Source: Actinotalea subterranea (lineage in GTDB: Bacteria > Actinomycetota > Actinomycetes > Actinomycetales > Cellulomonadaceae). Taken from it: 64,000 nucleotides of DNA. The position numbers and the translations under genes were made by a program. Where the stretch lies: assembly GCF_008364845.1 (NCBI RefSeq), contig NZ_VTTP01000006.1:124001-188000 (forward strand). Direction: 5' to 3'. Below the pieces are notes generated by a model. The model had not been told where the DNA came from. It ran no database searches and saw nothing but the letters and a program-made list of their open reading frames with translations. Below are positions 51,167 through 58,456 of this stretch, in pieces (within the stretch, counting starts at the first letter, position 1; each line of letters begins with the position of its first letter).

Positions 51167-52380
51167 AGCGACACCTCCTGCAGGCGGGCGGCGATGCGCT
51201 CGGGGGTCGTGTCGCTGATCCACGCCGCGACGCCCGACTCGACGCCCGCGAGGTACTTGAGCTTTCCCGGGGCGCGCAGCACCGAGAAGAGCTGCAGGTG
51301 CAGCCGGCCGAGCTCGCGCCCTTCGCCGACGACGGCCTGGTGCCAGCCGGCGATGTAGGGCAGCGGGATGGGGCTGCCGTCCTCGGGGTCGAGGAAGAAC
51401 CGGTCGAGCCGGCGCAGCAGCTGCAGGTACGTGACGGCGAGGTCGTCGCGCTCGGCCTCGGTGAGCCCGGGCAGGTCGAGGACGTCCCGCTTGGGTGCGA
51501 GGTGCACCTCGACGGGCCAGCGTGCGGCGGCCGGCACGTAGGCGACCCAGTGCTCGGACTCGAGCACGACGCGCGTGCCCGCCCGGCGCTCGGCCTCGAC
51601 GACGTCGTGCAGCAGGTGGCCGCCCGTGCGGTCCCGGTACGCGGCGGCCTGCCGCAGCATCGCCTGGGTCCGCGGCGCGACGAACGGGAACGCGTAGATC
51701 TGGCCGTGCGGGTGGGGCAGGGTCACCCCGATCTCCCGGCCCCGGTTCTCGAAGCAGAAGACCTGCTCGATGCCGGGCAGGGCGCCGAGGGTCTGCGTGC
51801 GGTCGGCCCACGCCTCGACGATGGTCCGCACCCGGTGCGGGGTCAGGTCGGCGAACGAGCTCGTGTGGTCCGAGCTGAAGCAGACGACCTCGCACCGACC
51901 GGCCGCCGGCCTGGCCTGCCACAACGGCTCGCCGTCCACGTCCCAGCCGTCGTCGAGCGTCACGCCGGGCAGCTGCATCAGGGCGGGGAACCGGTTCTCG
52001 AACACCGCGACGTCGTAGTCCGTGTCCGGGATCTCGCCGTCGGAGTACTGGGTGCCGGCGCGCGCGGGCCGTGCGGGGCACAGGGGGCACGCGTCCGCGG
52101 CGGGCAGGAAGGTGCGGTTCATCCGGTGCGAGGCCATGGGGATCCACTCGCCCGTGAGCGGGTCGAGGCGCATCTCCGGCCCGGCGGGCGGGTGCTCGAC
52201 GCCGTCGGGCCCCACCACGGGCGCGAACCGCGGGCCGAGCGGGCGCGGGTCGTCGAGGCGGCGGGTCGCTGCGCCCGAGACGTACGGCTCGGAGTCGTCG
52301 AAGTACAAGAGCTCACGCCCGTCCGCCATGGTCGTCGCGGTGCGGCGGACGTGCGGGTGCGGGGTGCCGGGCGCGGTCAT
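51163..52380 (-). CDS. galT: Galactose-1-phosphate uridylyltransferase
   Basis: This 405-residue HIT-superfamily enzyme exchanges UMP between UDP-glucose and galactose-1-phosphate. The zinc-site CPLCP, the nucleophile region TLPHPHGQIYAFPF, and VHLAPKRDVLDLPGL and YIAGWHQAVV near the end are clear. GAGAACG precedes the ATG, which overlaps the deoR stop (ATGA). No galE is in the window. Confidence 0.96.
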   Translation of the reverse strand: MTAPGTPHPHVRRTATTMADGRELLYFDDSEPYVSGAATRRLDDPRPLGPRFAPVVGPDGVEHPPAGPEMRLDPLTGEWIPMASHRMNRTFLPAADACPLCPARPARAGTQYSDGEIPDTDYDVAVFENRFPALMQLPGVTLDDGWDVDGEPLWQARPAAGRCEVVCFSSDHTSSFADLTPHRVRTIVEAWADRTQTLGALPGIEQVFCFENRGREIGVTLPHPHGQIYAFPFVAPRTQAMLRQAAAYRDRTGGHLLHDVVEAERRAGTRVVLESEHWVAYVPAAARWPVEVHLAPKRDVLDLPGLTEAERDDLAVTYLQLLRRLDRFFLDPEDGSPIPLPYIAGWHQAVVGEGRELGRLHLQLFSVLRAPGKLKYLAGVESGVAAWISDTTPERIAARLQEVSL

Positions 52381-53204
52381 CGTTCTCCTTGGGGGGTGAC
52401 GTCGGCCGGCGTGCGGTCCGTCGTCGGGGTCGGTACCAGGACGAGGTGGCCGACGGCGTCGCGCACGGCGTCGGCGGCCTCCTCGGGGAGCGCGTCGTCG
52501 CACACGAGGACCGCGACGTCGGCGAGGTCGACGATCCGGCACAGGCCGACGGCGCCCCACTTGGTGTGGTCGGCGACGACGACGGTCTGCGCGGCCGACG
52601 CGACCATCGCGCGGTCCGTCTCCGCCTCGAGGAGGTTGGGCGTGGTCAGGCCGCCCTCGGCGTCGAAGCCGTGGACGCCGAGGAACGCGACGTCCACGCG
52701 GAGGTCGGCGAGCGTGCGGGTCGCGACGGGGCCGACGAGGGCGTCCGAGGGGGTGCGTGTTCCGCCCGTGAGGACCACGGTCAGGCCGGGGTCGTCGGGG
52801 AGGTGGAGCGCCTCTGCGGCGGGCAGGGAGTTCGTGACGACCGTGAGGGGCCGCAGCGTGGGCTCGGCGGCGATGAGCTGGGCGAGCAGGTGCGTCGTGG
52901 TCCCGGCCGAGAGCGCGATGGCGCTGCCCGTGCTCACGTGCTCGAGGGCGGCCCGGGCGATCGCGAGCTTCTCGGCTGCCGCGAGCTCGCTCTTGGCGCG
53001 GAAGCCGGGCTCGTGGGCTGCGTGACCTGCGTCGACGGCGCCGCCGTGCACCCGGTGGACGAGGCCGCGCCGTGCGAGCTCCGCGATGTCCCGGCGCACC
53101 GTCATGTCGGAGACGTCGAGGCTGGCGACGAGGTCCGTGACGCGGACGGCGCCGCGGGAGCGGACCTGGGCCAGGATCAGGTCCTGGCGCTGCTGGGCGA
53201 GCAC
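52377..53204 (-). CDS. DeoR-family regulator of the gal operon
   Basis: This 275-residue regulator has an N-terminal DeoR helix-turn-helix (QRQDLILAQVRSRGAVRVTDLVASLDVSDMTVRRDIAEL, seen in parts). The C-terminal sugar-phosphate sensor domain has ALSAGTTTHLLAQ and VVADHTKWG. As first gene of deoR-galT-galK it probably represses its own operon in the absence of a galactose phosphate. GTG 53204 was chosen because AATACT lies exactly six bases upstream with a matching -35; the in-frame ATG at 53234 would place the start inside the promoter. Confidence 0.9.
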   Translation of the reverse strand: MLAQQRQDLILAQVRSRGAVRVTDLVASLDVSDMTVRRDIAELARRGLVHRVHGGAVDAGHAAHEPGFRAKSELAAAEKLAIARAALEHVSTGSAIALSAGTTTHLLAQLIAAEPTLRPLTVVTNSLPAAEALHLPDDPGLTVVLTGGTRTPSDALVGPVATRTLADLRVDVAFLGVHGFDAEGGLTTPNLLEAETDRAMVASAAQTVVVADHTKWGAVGLCRIVDLADVAVLVCDDALPEEAADAVRDAVGHLVLVPTPTTDRTPADVTPQGER

Positions 53205-53239
53205 CTGAACAGTATTCGCCAGAATCGAACACAAGGCAA
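53205..53239 (-). promoter_or_regulatory. gal operon promoter
   Basis: TTGCCT (53239 to 53234), 17 bases, AATACT (53216 to 53211), six bases, GTG. The spacer holds GTTCGATTCTGGCGAATAC with TTCG/CGAA arms, plausible as the DeoR operator. The mRNA is predicted to be leaderless. Confidence 0.6.
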
Positions 53240-53346
53240 CACGCTCGGCGCTCGAGCACGTTCACCGGCGTCCGGCCGAACGCGCCAGCCCACAGGTGGC
53301 CGCGAGCCCGCGTCAGGTCCCGCGCCGGCAGGGCACCGGTCGATGC

Positions 53347-53372
53347 GTCCCTGTCAGCGGCCGACAGGGGAC
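53347..53372 (-). terminator. Short hairpin at the end of mrp
   Basis: CCCTGTC (53349-53355) and GACAGGG (53363-53369) form a seven-base stem, extendable with one bulge. It overlaps the last codons and stop of mrp. It may end mrp transcription before the gal promoter. Confidence 0.45.
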
Positions 53373-54496
53373 AGGCCGAGCGAGCGGCCCGCGAGCCCGC
53401 GCGAGCGGTGCCCGAGGGTCTGGGCGATCCCCCGCAGCACCTGCGCCGCGGGGGCGTCGGGCTCGGCGAGCGTCACCGGCGTCCCGCCGTCGCCCGCCTC
53501 GCGCAGCCGCACGTCGAGCGGGACCTGGCCCAGCAGCGGGACGGAGGTGCCCGTCGCGCGGGACAGGTTCTCGGCCACGCGCTGGCCCCCGCCCGCGCCG
53601 AACACCTCGATGCGTGAGCCGTCCGGCTGCTCGAGCCACGACATGTTCTCCACGACGCCGACGACGTGCTGCCGCGTCTGGAGCGCGACCGACCCGGCGC
53701 GCTCCGCCACCTCCGCCGCCGCGACCTGGGGCGTCGTGACGACGACGAGCTCGCTCGACGGCAGCATCTGCGCGACCGAGATCGCGATGTCGCCCGTCCC
53801 GGGCGGCAGGTCGAGCAGCAGCACGTCCAGGTCGCCCCAGAAGACGTCGGCCAGGAACTGCTGGAGCGCGCGGTGCAGCATCGGCCCGCGCCACACGACG
53901 GGCTGACCCGGGGGCACGAACATGCCGATCGAGATGACCTTCACGCCGTGCGCGATGGGCGGCAGGATCATGTCGTCGACCTTGGTGGGGCTCCGGTCCA
54001 CGCCCAGCATGCGGGGGATCGAGAAGCCGTAGACGTCCGCGTCCACGACGCCGACCTTGAGCCCGTCCGCCGCCATCGCGACCGCGAGGTTCGCGGTCAC
54101 CGAGGACTTCCCGACGCCGCCCTTGCCCGACGCGATCGCGTACACGCGCGTGAGGTTCCCGGGCTGGGCGAAGGGGATCACGGGCTCGGCCGCGCCGCCG
54201 CGCAGCATCGACCGCAGCTCCGTGCGCTGCTCGTCGCTCATGACCCCGAGGTCGACGCGCACCGCGGCGACGCCCTCGAGCGCGCTCACGGTCGTGGTGA
54301 CGTCCGTGACGATCGTGTCGCGCAGCGGGCACCCCGCGGTCGTGAGGTCGACCCCGACGACGACGTCGGCCCCCTCAGGCCCGTCGGTCACCTCGACCGA
54401 GCGGACCATCTTGAGCTCGGTGATGGGTCGACGGATCTCGGGGTCGATCACCCCGGCGAGGGCGGCGGTGACGGACTCCACGGTGGGGTTGGGCAT
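53354..54496 (-). CDS. mrp: Mrp/NBP35-family Fe-S carrier ATPase
   Basis: This 380-residue protein has an N-terminal MIP18/DUF59 domain (residues ~5-85; VIDPEIRRPITELKMV, TTAGCPLRD). The ParA-like ATPase domain starts with the deviant Walker A YAIASGKGGVGKSSV, followed by VDADVYGFSIPRML and LDLPPGTGDIAISVAQ. The family carries Fe-S clusters to apoproteins. The CxxC normally found before the last conserved block is missing: the segment reads ENMSWLEQPDGSRIEVFGAGGG. TACGAT lies exactly six bases before the ATG, so the message is probably leaderless. Confidence 0.93.
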   Translation of the reverse strand: MPNPTVESVTAALAGVIDPEIRRPITELKMVRSVEVTDGPEGADVVVGVDLTTAGCPLRDTIVTDVTTTVSALEGVAAVRVDLGVMSDEQRTELRSMLRGGAAEPVIPFAQPGNLTRVYAIASGKGGVGKSSVTANLAVAMAADGLKVGVVDADVYGFSIPRMLGVDRSPTKVDDMILPPIAHGVKVISIGMFVPPGQPVVWRGPMLHRALQQFLADVFWGDLDVLLLDLPPGTGDIAISVAQMLPSSELVVVTTPQVAAAEVAERAGSVALQTRQHVVGVVENMSWLEQPDGSRIEVFGAGGGQRVAENLSRATGTSVPLLGQVPLDVRLREAGDGGTPVTLAEPDAPAAQVLRGIAQTLGHRSRGLAGRSLGLSPVGR

Positions 54497-54508
54497 GGCC
54501 CCATCGTA
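54497..54508 (-). promoter_or_regulatory. Leaderless -10 element of mrp
   Basis: TACGAT (54508 to 54503) followed by six bases and the mrp ATG. It gives mrp its own promoter separate from the DUF1003 gene upstream. Confidence 0.6.
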
Positions 54509-54552
54509 GGTGGCGCCCCGACGGGGCCGGAGGGACGTCGGGGCGCCGTCCC

Positions 54553-55059
54553 TCAGTGCGTCGGCTCGTCGGCGTCCTCGGTGCTGCGGTCGTCCTGCCG
54601 GTCGGCGGCCATCTCCTCGAGCAGGTTCCGCAGCTCGGAGCGCACGAAGTCGCGCGTCGCGACCTCGCCCAGGCCGATCCGGAGCGACGCGATCTCCCGT
54701 GCGAGGTACTCGGTGTCCGCGAGCGACCGCTCGGCCCTCTGGCGGTCCTGCTCGAGCGCGACCCGGTCGCGGTCGTCCTGACGGTTCTGCGCCAGGAGGA
54801 TGAGCGGTGCGGCGTACGACGCCTGCACCGAGAAGAACAGGTTGAGGAGGATGAAGGGGAACGGGTCCCAGCGGAGCCCGAGGAGCGCGAAGGCGTTGAC
54901 CGCGACCCACACGACGACGAACCCGGACATGTACAGCAGGAAGCGTCCGGTGCCCATGAACCGTGCGAACGCCTCCGCGCCGCGCCCGACGACGTCGGGG
55001 TCGAGGCGGGGCCGCCACGACCGGCGGGTGTCCTTGGGGGTGTCGAGGCGGTCAGCCAC
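54553..55059 (-). CDS. DUF1003 membrane protein
   Basis: This 168-residue protein fits DUF1003. A hydrophilic start contains RFMGTGRFLLYMSGFVVVWVAVNAF (first helix), WDPFPFILLNLFFSVQASYAAPLILLAQNRQDDRDR (second helix and signature), then a coiled coil (ALEQDRQRAERSLADTEYLA). The GTG start overlaps the end of the upstream MgtE_N/CBS gene by eight bases, and GGAGGTGGAG lies within that gene, so the two are coupled. Function is unknown. Confidence 0.88.
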   Translation of the reverse strand: MADRLDTPKDTRRSWRPRLDPDVVGRGAEAFARFMGTGRFLLYMSGFVVVWVAVNAFALLGLRWDPFPFILLNLFFSVQASYAAPLILLAQNRQDDRDRVALEQDRQRAERSLADTEYLAREIASLRIGLGEVATRDFVRSELRNLLEEMAADRQDDRSTEDADEPTH

Positions 55060-56350
55060 GCTCCACCTCCCGCAGCGCCGTCATGGCGCGGTCGGTCTCC
55101 TCGGCGTCGTTCTCACGCCAGTCCTCGGGCAGCAGGTGGTCGAGGACGTCGTCGACCGAGACCGCGCCGAGGAGGCGCCGCTCGTCGTCGACGACCGGCA
55201 GGGCCAGGAGGTTGTACGTCGCGAGGAGGCGGGTGAGCTGGGAGAGAGGTGCACTCGGCAGGACGCGGTCGATCTCCGTGTCGAGCAGCCCGCCGATCGC
55301 CTCGTGCGGCGCCTCGCGCAGCAGCCGCTGGATGTGCACGACGCCGAGGAAGCGTCCCGTGGGCGTCTCGAGCGGCGGGCGGACCACGAAGACCATCGAC
55401 GCGAGCGCGGGCGTGAGGTCCTGACGCCGGACGTGCGCGAGCGCCGCAGCGATGGTCGTCTCCGGGCCGAGGATCACGGGCTCGGTCGTCATCAGACCAC
55501 CCGCGGTGTCGTCCTCGTACGCGAGCAGGCGTCGCACGTCGCGCGCCTCCTCGGGCTCCATGAGCTCGAGCAGCTCGGCCGCCTCCTCGACGGGCAGCTC
55601 CGAGAGCAGGTCGGCGGCGTCGTCGGGCTGCATCACGTCGAGGACGTCGGCGGCGCGGTTGCGGGTCAGGCCCGAGAGGATCGCGACCTGGTCGTCCTCC
55701 GGGAGCTCCTCGAGGACGTCCGCGAGGCGCTCGTTGTTGAGCGCGCTCGCGACCTCGAGCCGGCGGGTCGTCCCCATGTCGTGGAGCACGTCGGCGAGGT
55801 CGGCGGGCTTGAGGTCCTCGTAGGACGCGAGCAGGAGGTCGGCGGCCTGGACGTCCGGCCCGCCCGCGAGGCTCATCACGTCGCCGACGTCGACGAGCAG
55901 CGTCTCGCCGCGCCGGCGCAGCCCCAGCCCGCCCTTGGCGTGCGCGAGGCGCCGCACGAAGAGCTTGGTGACGAGCCAGTCGCGGCTGCGCTGCTGCTCG
56001 AGCGCGAGGTCGACGACCGTCGCGGCCCCGGAGCCGTCCTTGAGCTCGACGTGCCGGTCGAGGAGCTCGCCGATCGCGAGGGTCTCGGACGCCCGCTGCT
56101 CGAAGCGGCGCATGTTGACCAGCCCGGTGCTGATGACCTGGCCGGCGTCGATGCTCGTCACGCGCGTGAGCGGGAGGAAGACGCGGCGCCTGCCGGGCAC
56201 CTCGACGACGAGCCCCACCGCGCGCGGCGCGCCCGTCGGCCGCAGCAGCACGACGACGTCGCGCACGCGGCCCACCTGGTCGCCGATGGGGTCGAAGACG
56301 GCGGTACCGGCCAGGCGCGCGGCGAAGACGCGGGTTCCGACGCTGCTCAC
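55052..56350 (-). CDS. Soluble PRC-barrel/MgtE_N/CBS protein
   Basis: This 432-residue protein has a PRC-barrel-like start (GTAVFDPIGDQVGRVRDVVVLLRP) and a second similar barrel around residues 85-160. An MgtE N-terminal helical domain follows (~185-285; LASYEDLKPADLADVLHDMG, LSELPVEEAAELLELMEPEEA), then a tandem CBS pair (~290-415; TTEPVILGPETTIAAAL). In MgtE magnesium channels these cytoplasmic parts sense Mg2+ and gate the pore, but no membrane helices are present here. The coupled DUF1003 protein supplies two helices. TACGCT lies exactly six bases before the GTG. Confidence 0.9.
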   Translation of the reverse strand: MSSVGTRVFAARLAGTAVFDPIGDQVGRVRDVVVLLRPTGAPRAVGLVVEVPGRRRVFLPLTRVTSIDAGQVISTGLVNMRRFEQRASETLAIGELLDRHVELKDGSGAATVVDLALEQQRSRDWLVTKLFVRRLAHAKGGLGLRRRGETLLVDVGDVMSLAGGPDVQAADLLLASYEDLKPADLADVLHDMGTTRRLEVASALNNERLADVLEELPEDDQVAILSGLTRNRAADVLDVMQPDDAADLLSELPVEEAAELLELMEPEEARDVRRLLAYEDDTAGGLMTTEPVILGPETTIAAALAHVRRQDLTPALASMVFVVRPPLETPTGRFLGVVHIQRLLREAPHEAIGGLLDTEIDRVLPSAPLSQLTRLLATYNLLALPVVDDERRLLGAVSVDDVLDHLLPEDWRENDAEETDRAMTALREVERG

Positions 56351-56460
56351 GCCGTCAGCGTAGGCGACGCGCGTCGGGCCGAGGGTGGCCGCGCCGCGGC
56401 GGGGAGCATGGACCGCGTCCGACGGTGGTTCCCCCGGCGGCCTCGGGAGACAATTGCCGC
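56351..56460. promoter_or_regulatory. Divergent leaderless promoters of the MgtE_N and GSP17M-like genes
   Basis: Minus strand: TACGCT (56362 to 56357), six bases, GTG. Plus strand: GACAAT (56449-56454), six bases, ATG 56461. No shared operator was recognised in the 110-base gap. Confidence 0.55.
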
Positions 56461-57045
56461 ATGACGATGAACCGGAGCGGCCGTACCCCTGCTGTGCCGA
56501 CGCTGCCGAAGGGTGAGCAGATCGCGGCGTACCCGACCTACCTCGAGGCCCAGGCGGCCGTCGACCACCTGTCCGACAAGGAGTTCCCCGTCCAGCACGT
56601 CACGATCGTGGGGACCGACCTCCAGATGGTCGAGCGGGTCACCGGTCGGCTGACCTACTCACGGGTCGCGCTCGCGGGCCTCGCGTCGGGGGCGTGGTTC
56701 GGCCTGTTCGTCGGGCTCCTGCTGTCGCTCTTCGCGAGCGCAGGCGACGCCGTGCTGCCGATCCTGCCCGCGATCGCGATCGGTGCCGCCTTCGGCATCC
56801 TCTTCTCGGTCATCTCGTACGCCTTCACGGGTGGCAAGCGCGACTTCACGTCGTCGAGCCAGATCGTCGCGACGTCGTACGGGCTCCTGTGCGCGTCCGA
56901 GCACGCGCACAAGGCGCGGGCCCTGCTCGCCGAGCTCGGCGGCACGCGGGGCGGTCTGACGGCCGCGGCCCCGCCGACGACGGCGCCCGGCGTGTCGCAG
57001 GTGCCCGGCCCCAACCCGCCCCCGGACGGGACCGACGAGCGCTGA
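56461..57045 (+). CDS. General stress protein 17M-like membrane protein
   Basis: This 194-residue protein has a soluble alpha/beta start (AAYPTYLEAQAAVDHLSDKEFPVQHVTIVG) typical of the GSP17M/YflT N-terminal domain. A Gly-rich double helix follows (LASGAWFGLFVGLLLSLFA, ILPAIAIGAAFGILFSVISYAF), and a Pro-rich tail ends it. Family members respond to general stress; the molecular role is unknown. It faces the MgtE_N/DUF1003/Mrp genes, an arrangement I recall from mycobacteria. Confidence 0.85.
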   Translation: MTMNRSGRTPAVPTLPKGEQIAAYPTYLEAQAAVDHLSDKEFPVQHVTIVGTDLQMVERVTGRLTYSRVALAGLASGAWFGLFVGLLLSLFASAGDAVLPILPAIAIGAAFGILFSVISYAFTGGKRDFTSSSQIVATSYGLLCASEHAHKARALLAELGGTRGGLTAAAPPTTAPGVSQVPGPNPPPDGTDER

Positions 57046-57106
57046 CGGGCCGCGCCCTGCCGGACGTCGCTGCCCGCGACCGAACGGGTGGAGGCGCTCG
57101 CACTCA

Positions 57107-57138
57107 CCGACATCAATGTGATATCACTGTGATGTCGG
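57107..57138 (+). promoter_or_regulatory. Tripartite operator of the SPFH/RHH operon
   Basis: GACATCA-ATG-TGATATCA-CTG-TGATGTC lies within a 32-base palindromic region (CCGACATCA at one end, TGATGTCGG at the other). Three TGATATCA-like elements at regular spacing suit cooperative binding of ribbon-helix-helix dimers. The RHH protein encoded second in the operon is the obvious candidate. The site lies 41 bases before the ATG of the SPFH gene. Confidence 0.7.
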
Positions 57139-57178
57139 CGGCCATCGTGGCGCGCCGGTTCCCGAGGAGGCAGCAACC

Positions 57179-58117
57179 ATGACGTCAGTCCAGCACGAGG
57201 ACCAGCCGGTGCTCACGGCCGAGCCGGTGGGCCCGGGAGGTGCCAGGGTCGACATCGCGGAACGCTCCGCCTGGCAGGTCGACGGGTTCGTCGGCCTCGC
57301 CGCGGTCCTCGCTCTCGGGGGTGCGGGGACGTGGGGCGTGATCGTCGGCGAGCAGTCGGGCGAGGTCCTGCCCGCGGTCCTCGGCGGTGTCGCCTACCTC
57401 GTCCTCGCCGTCCTGCTCGGCTCGCTGACGATCGTCCAGCCGGGCCGCACCAACGTCGTCCAGTTCTTCGGCCGCTACGTGGGCACGGTTCGCCGCGCCG
57501 GCCTCGTCCTCGTGCTGCCCCTGAGCACCCGCAAGTCGCTCTCGGTGCGCGTGCGCAACTTCGAGACCGCGCGCATGAAGGTCAACGACCTGACGGGCAA
57601 CCCGGTCGAGATCGCCGCGATCGTCGTGTGGCAGGTGGCCGACACGGCCAAGGCGAGCTTCGCCGTCGAGGCCTACGACGAGTTCATCGCCGTCCAGGCC
57701 GAGGCGGCCGTGCGCCACGTCGCCGGCACCTACGCGTACGACGGCCCGGACGACACGCCCACGCTGCGCGGCTCGACCGACCAGGTCTCGCTCGAGCTCG
57801 CGCACGAGGTCGCCGAGCGCGTGGTCGTCGCCGGCCTCGAGATCGTCGAGGTCCGGATCAGCCACCTCGCGTACGCCCCCGAGATCGCCCAGGCGATGCT
57901 CCAGCGGCAGCAGGCGTCCGCTGTCGTCGCGGCACGCTCGCGCATCGTCGAGGGTGCGGTCGGCATGGTCCAGATGGCGCTCGACGAGCTCCGGACCCAG
58001 GGCGTCGTCGAGCTCGACGAGGACCGCAAGGCGGCGATGGTCTCGAACCTGCTGGTCGTGCTGTGCGGTGACTCCCGCGCGACACCCGTCGTCAACACGG
58101 GGACGCTCTACCAGTGA
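57179..58117 (+). CDS. SPFH/band-7 (slipin-like) membrane protein
   Basis: This 312-residue protein has two helices (residues ~33-55 and 62-82) and a band-7 domain: [57 protein letters not shown] and [23 protein letters not shown] helical C-terminal part follows. SPFH proteins form membrane-bound oligomers organising microdomains or proteases. It overlaps the RHH gene by GTGA. No NfeD partner is nearby. AGGAGGCAGC precedes the ATG. Confidence 0.92.
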   Translation: MTSVQHEDQPVLTAEPVGPGGARVDIAERSAWQVDGFVGLAAVLALGGAGTWGVIVGEQSGEVLPAVLGGVAYLVLAVLLGSLTIVQPGRTNVVQFFGRYVGTVRRAGLVLVLPLSTRKSLSVRVRNFETARMKVNDLTGNPVEIAAIVVWQVADTAKASFAVEAYDEFIAVQAEAAVRHVAGTYAYDGPDDTPTLRGSTDQVSLELAHEVAERVVVAGLEIVEVRISHLAYAPEIAQAMLQRQQASAVVAARSRIVEGAVGMVQMALDELRTQGVVELDEDRKAAMVSNLLVVLCGDSRATPVVNTGTLYQ

Positions 58118-58371
58118 CCTCGGACCCCCGTCCCGGTGGGGACGCCCCCGGTGGGCAGCGTGCGCCGGGCGACGAGCCCGACGCCGATGCCGCCGAGGCG
58201 CGTCCCGCCCGGGCGCGGGAGCGCAAGTCGATGCTCCTGCGGCTCGACCCCGCGGTCCACGAGGCGCTCGCCCGGTGGGCGGCCGACGACCTGCGCAGCA
58301 CCAACGCGCACGTCGAGTGGCTGCTCCGCCGGGCGGTCGAGGACGCCGGGCGCCTGCGTCCGGACCGCTGA
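58114..58371 (+). CDS. Arc/HicB-like ribbon-helix-helix DNA-binding protein
   Basis: This 85-residue protein has a ~38-residue charged, flexible start and then the RHH fold (RKSMLLRLDPAVHEALARWAADDLRSTNAHVEWLLRRAVED). RHH dimers insert a beta strand into the major groove. It is coupled by GTGA to the SPFH gene and probably autoregulates the operon through the TGATATCA array. Despite HicB-antitoxin-like annotation in this family, no toxin gene is beside it. Confidence 0.88.
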   Translation: MTSDPRPGGDAPGGQRAPGDEPDADAAEARPARARERKSMLLRLDPAVHEALARWAADDLRSTNAHVEWLLRRAVEDAGRLRPDR

Positions 58372-58456
58372 CCCGCCCGCGACCGGGCGTACGGCCGAAC
58401 GCGTGAGCCGGTGCCGGACGGGCCCGCCTCCGGACGCCGGCCCCCTCGGTTCGCCG

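Noticed and set aside
53232-53234. ATG start giving ten extra residues to the DeoR regulator
   Set aside because: It would lie between the -35 and -10 of a well-formed promoter, and DeoR proteins begin at the downstream sequence.
58114-58371. HicB-like antitoxin as part of a toxin-antitoxin system
   Set aside because: No small toxin gene is adjacent; the coupled partner is an SPFH membrane protein, so an autoregulator is more likely.
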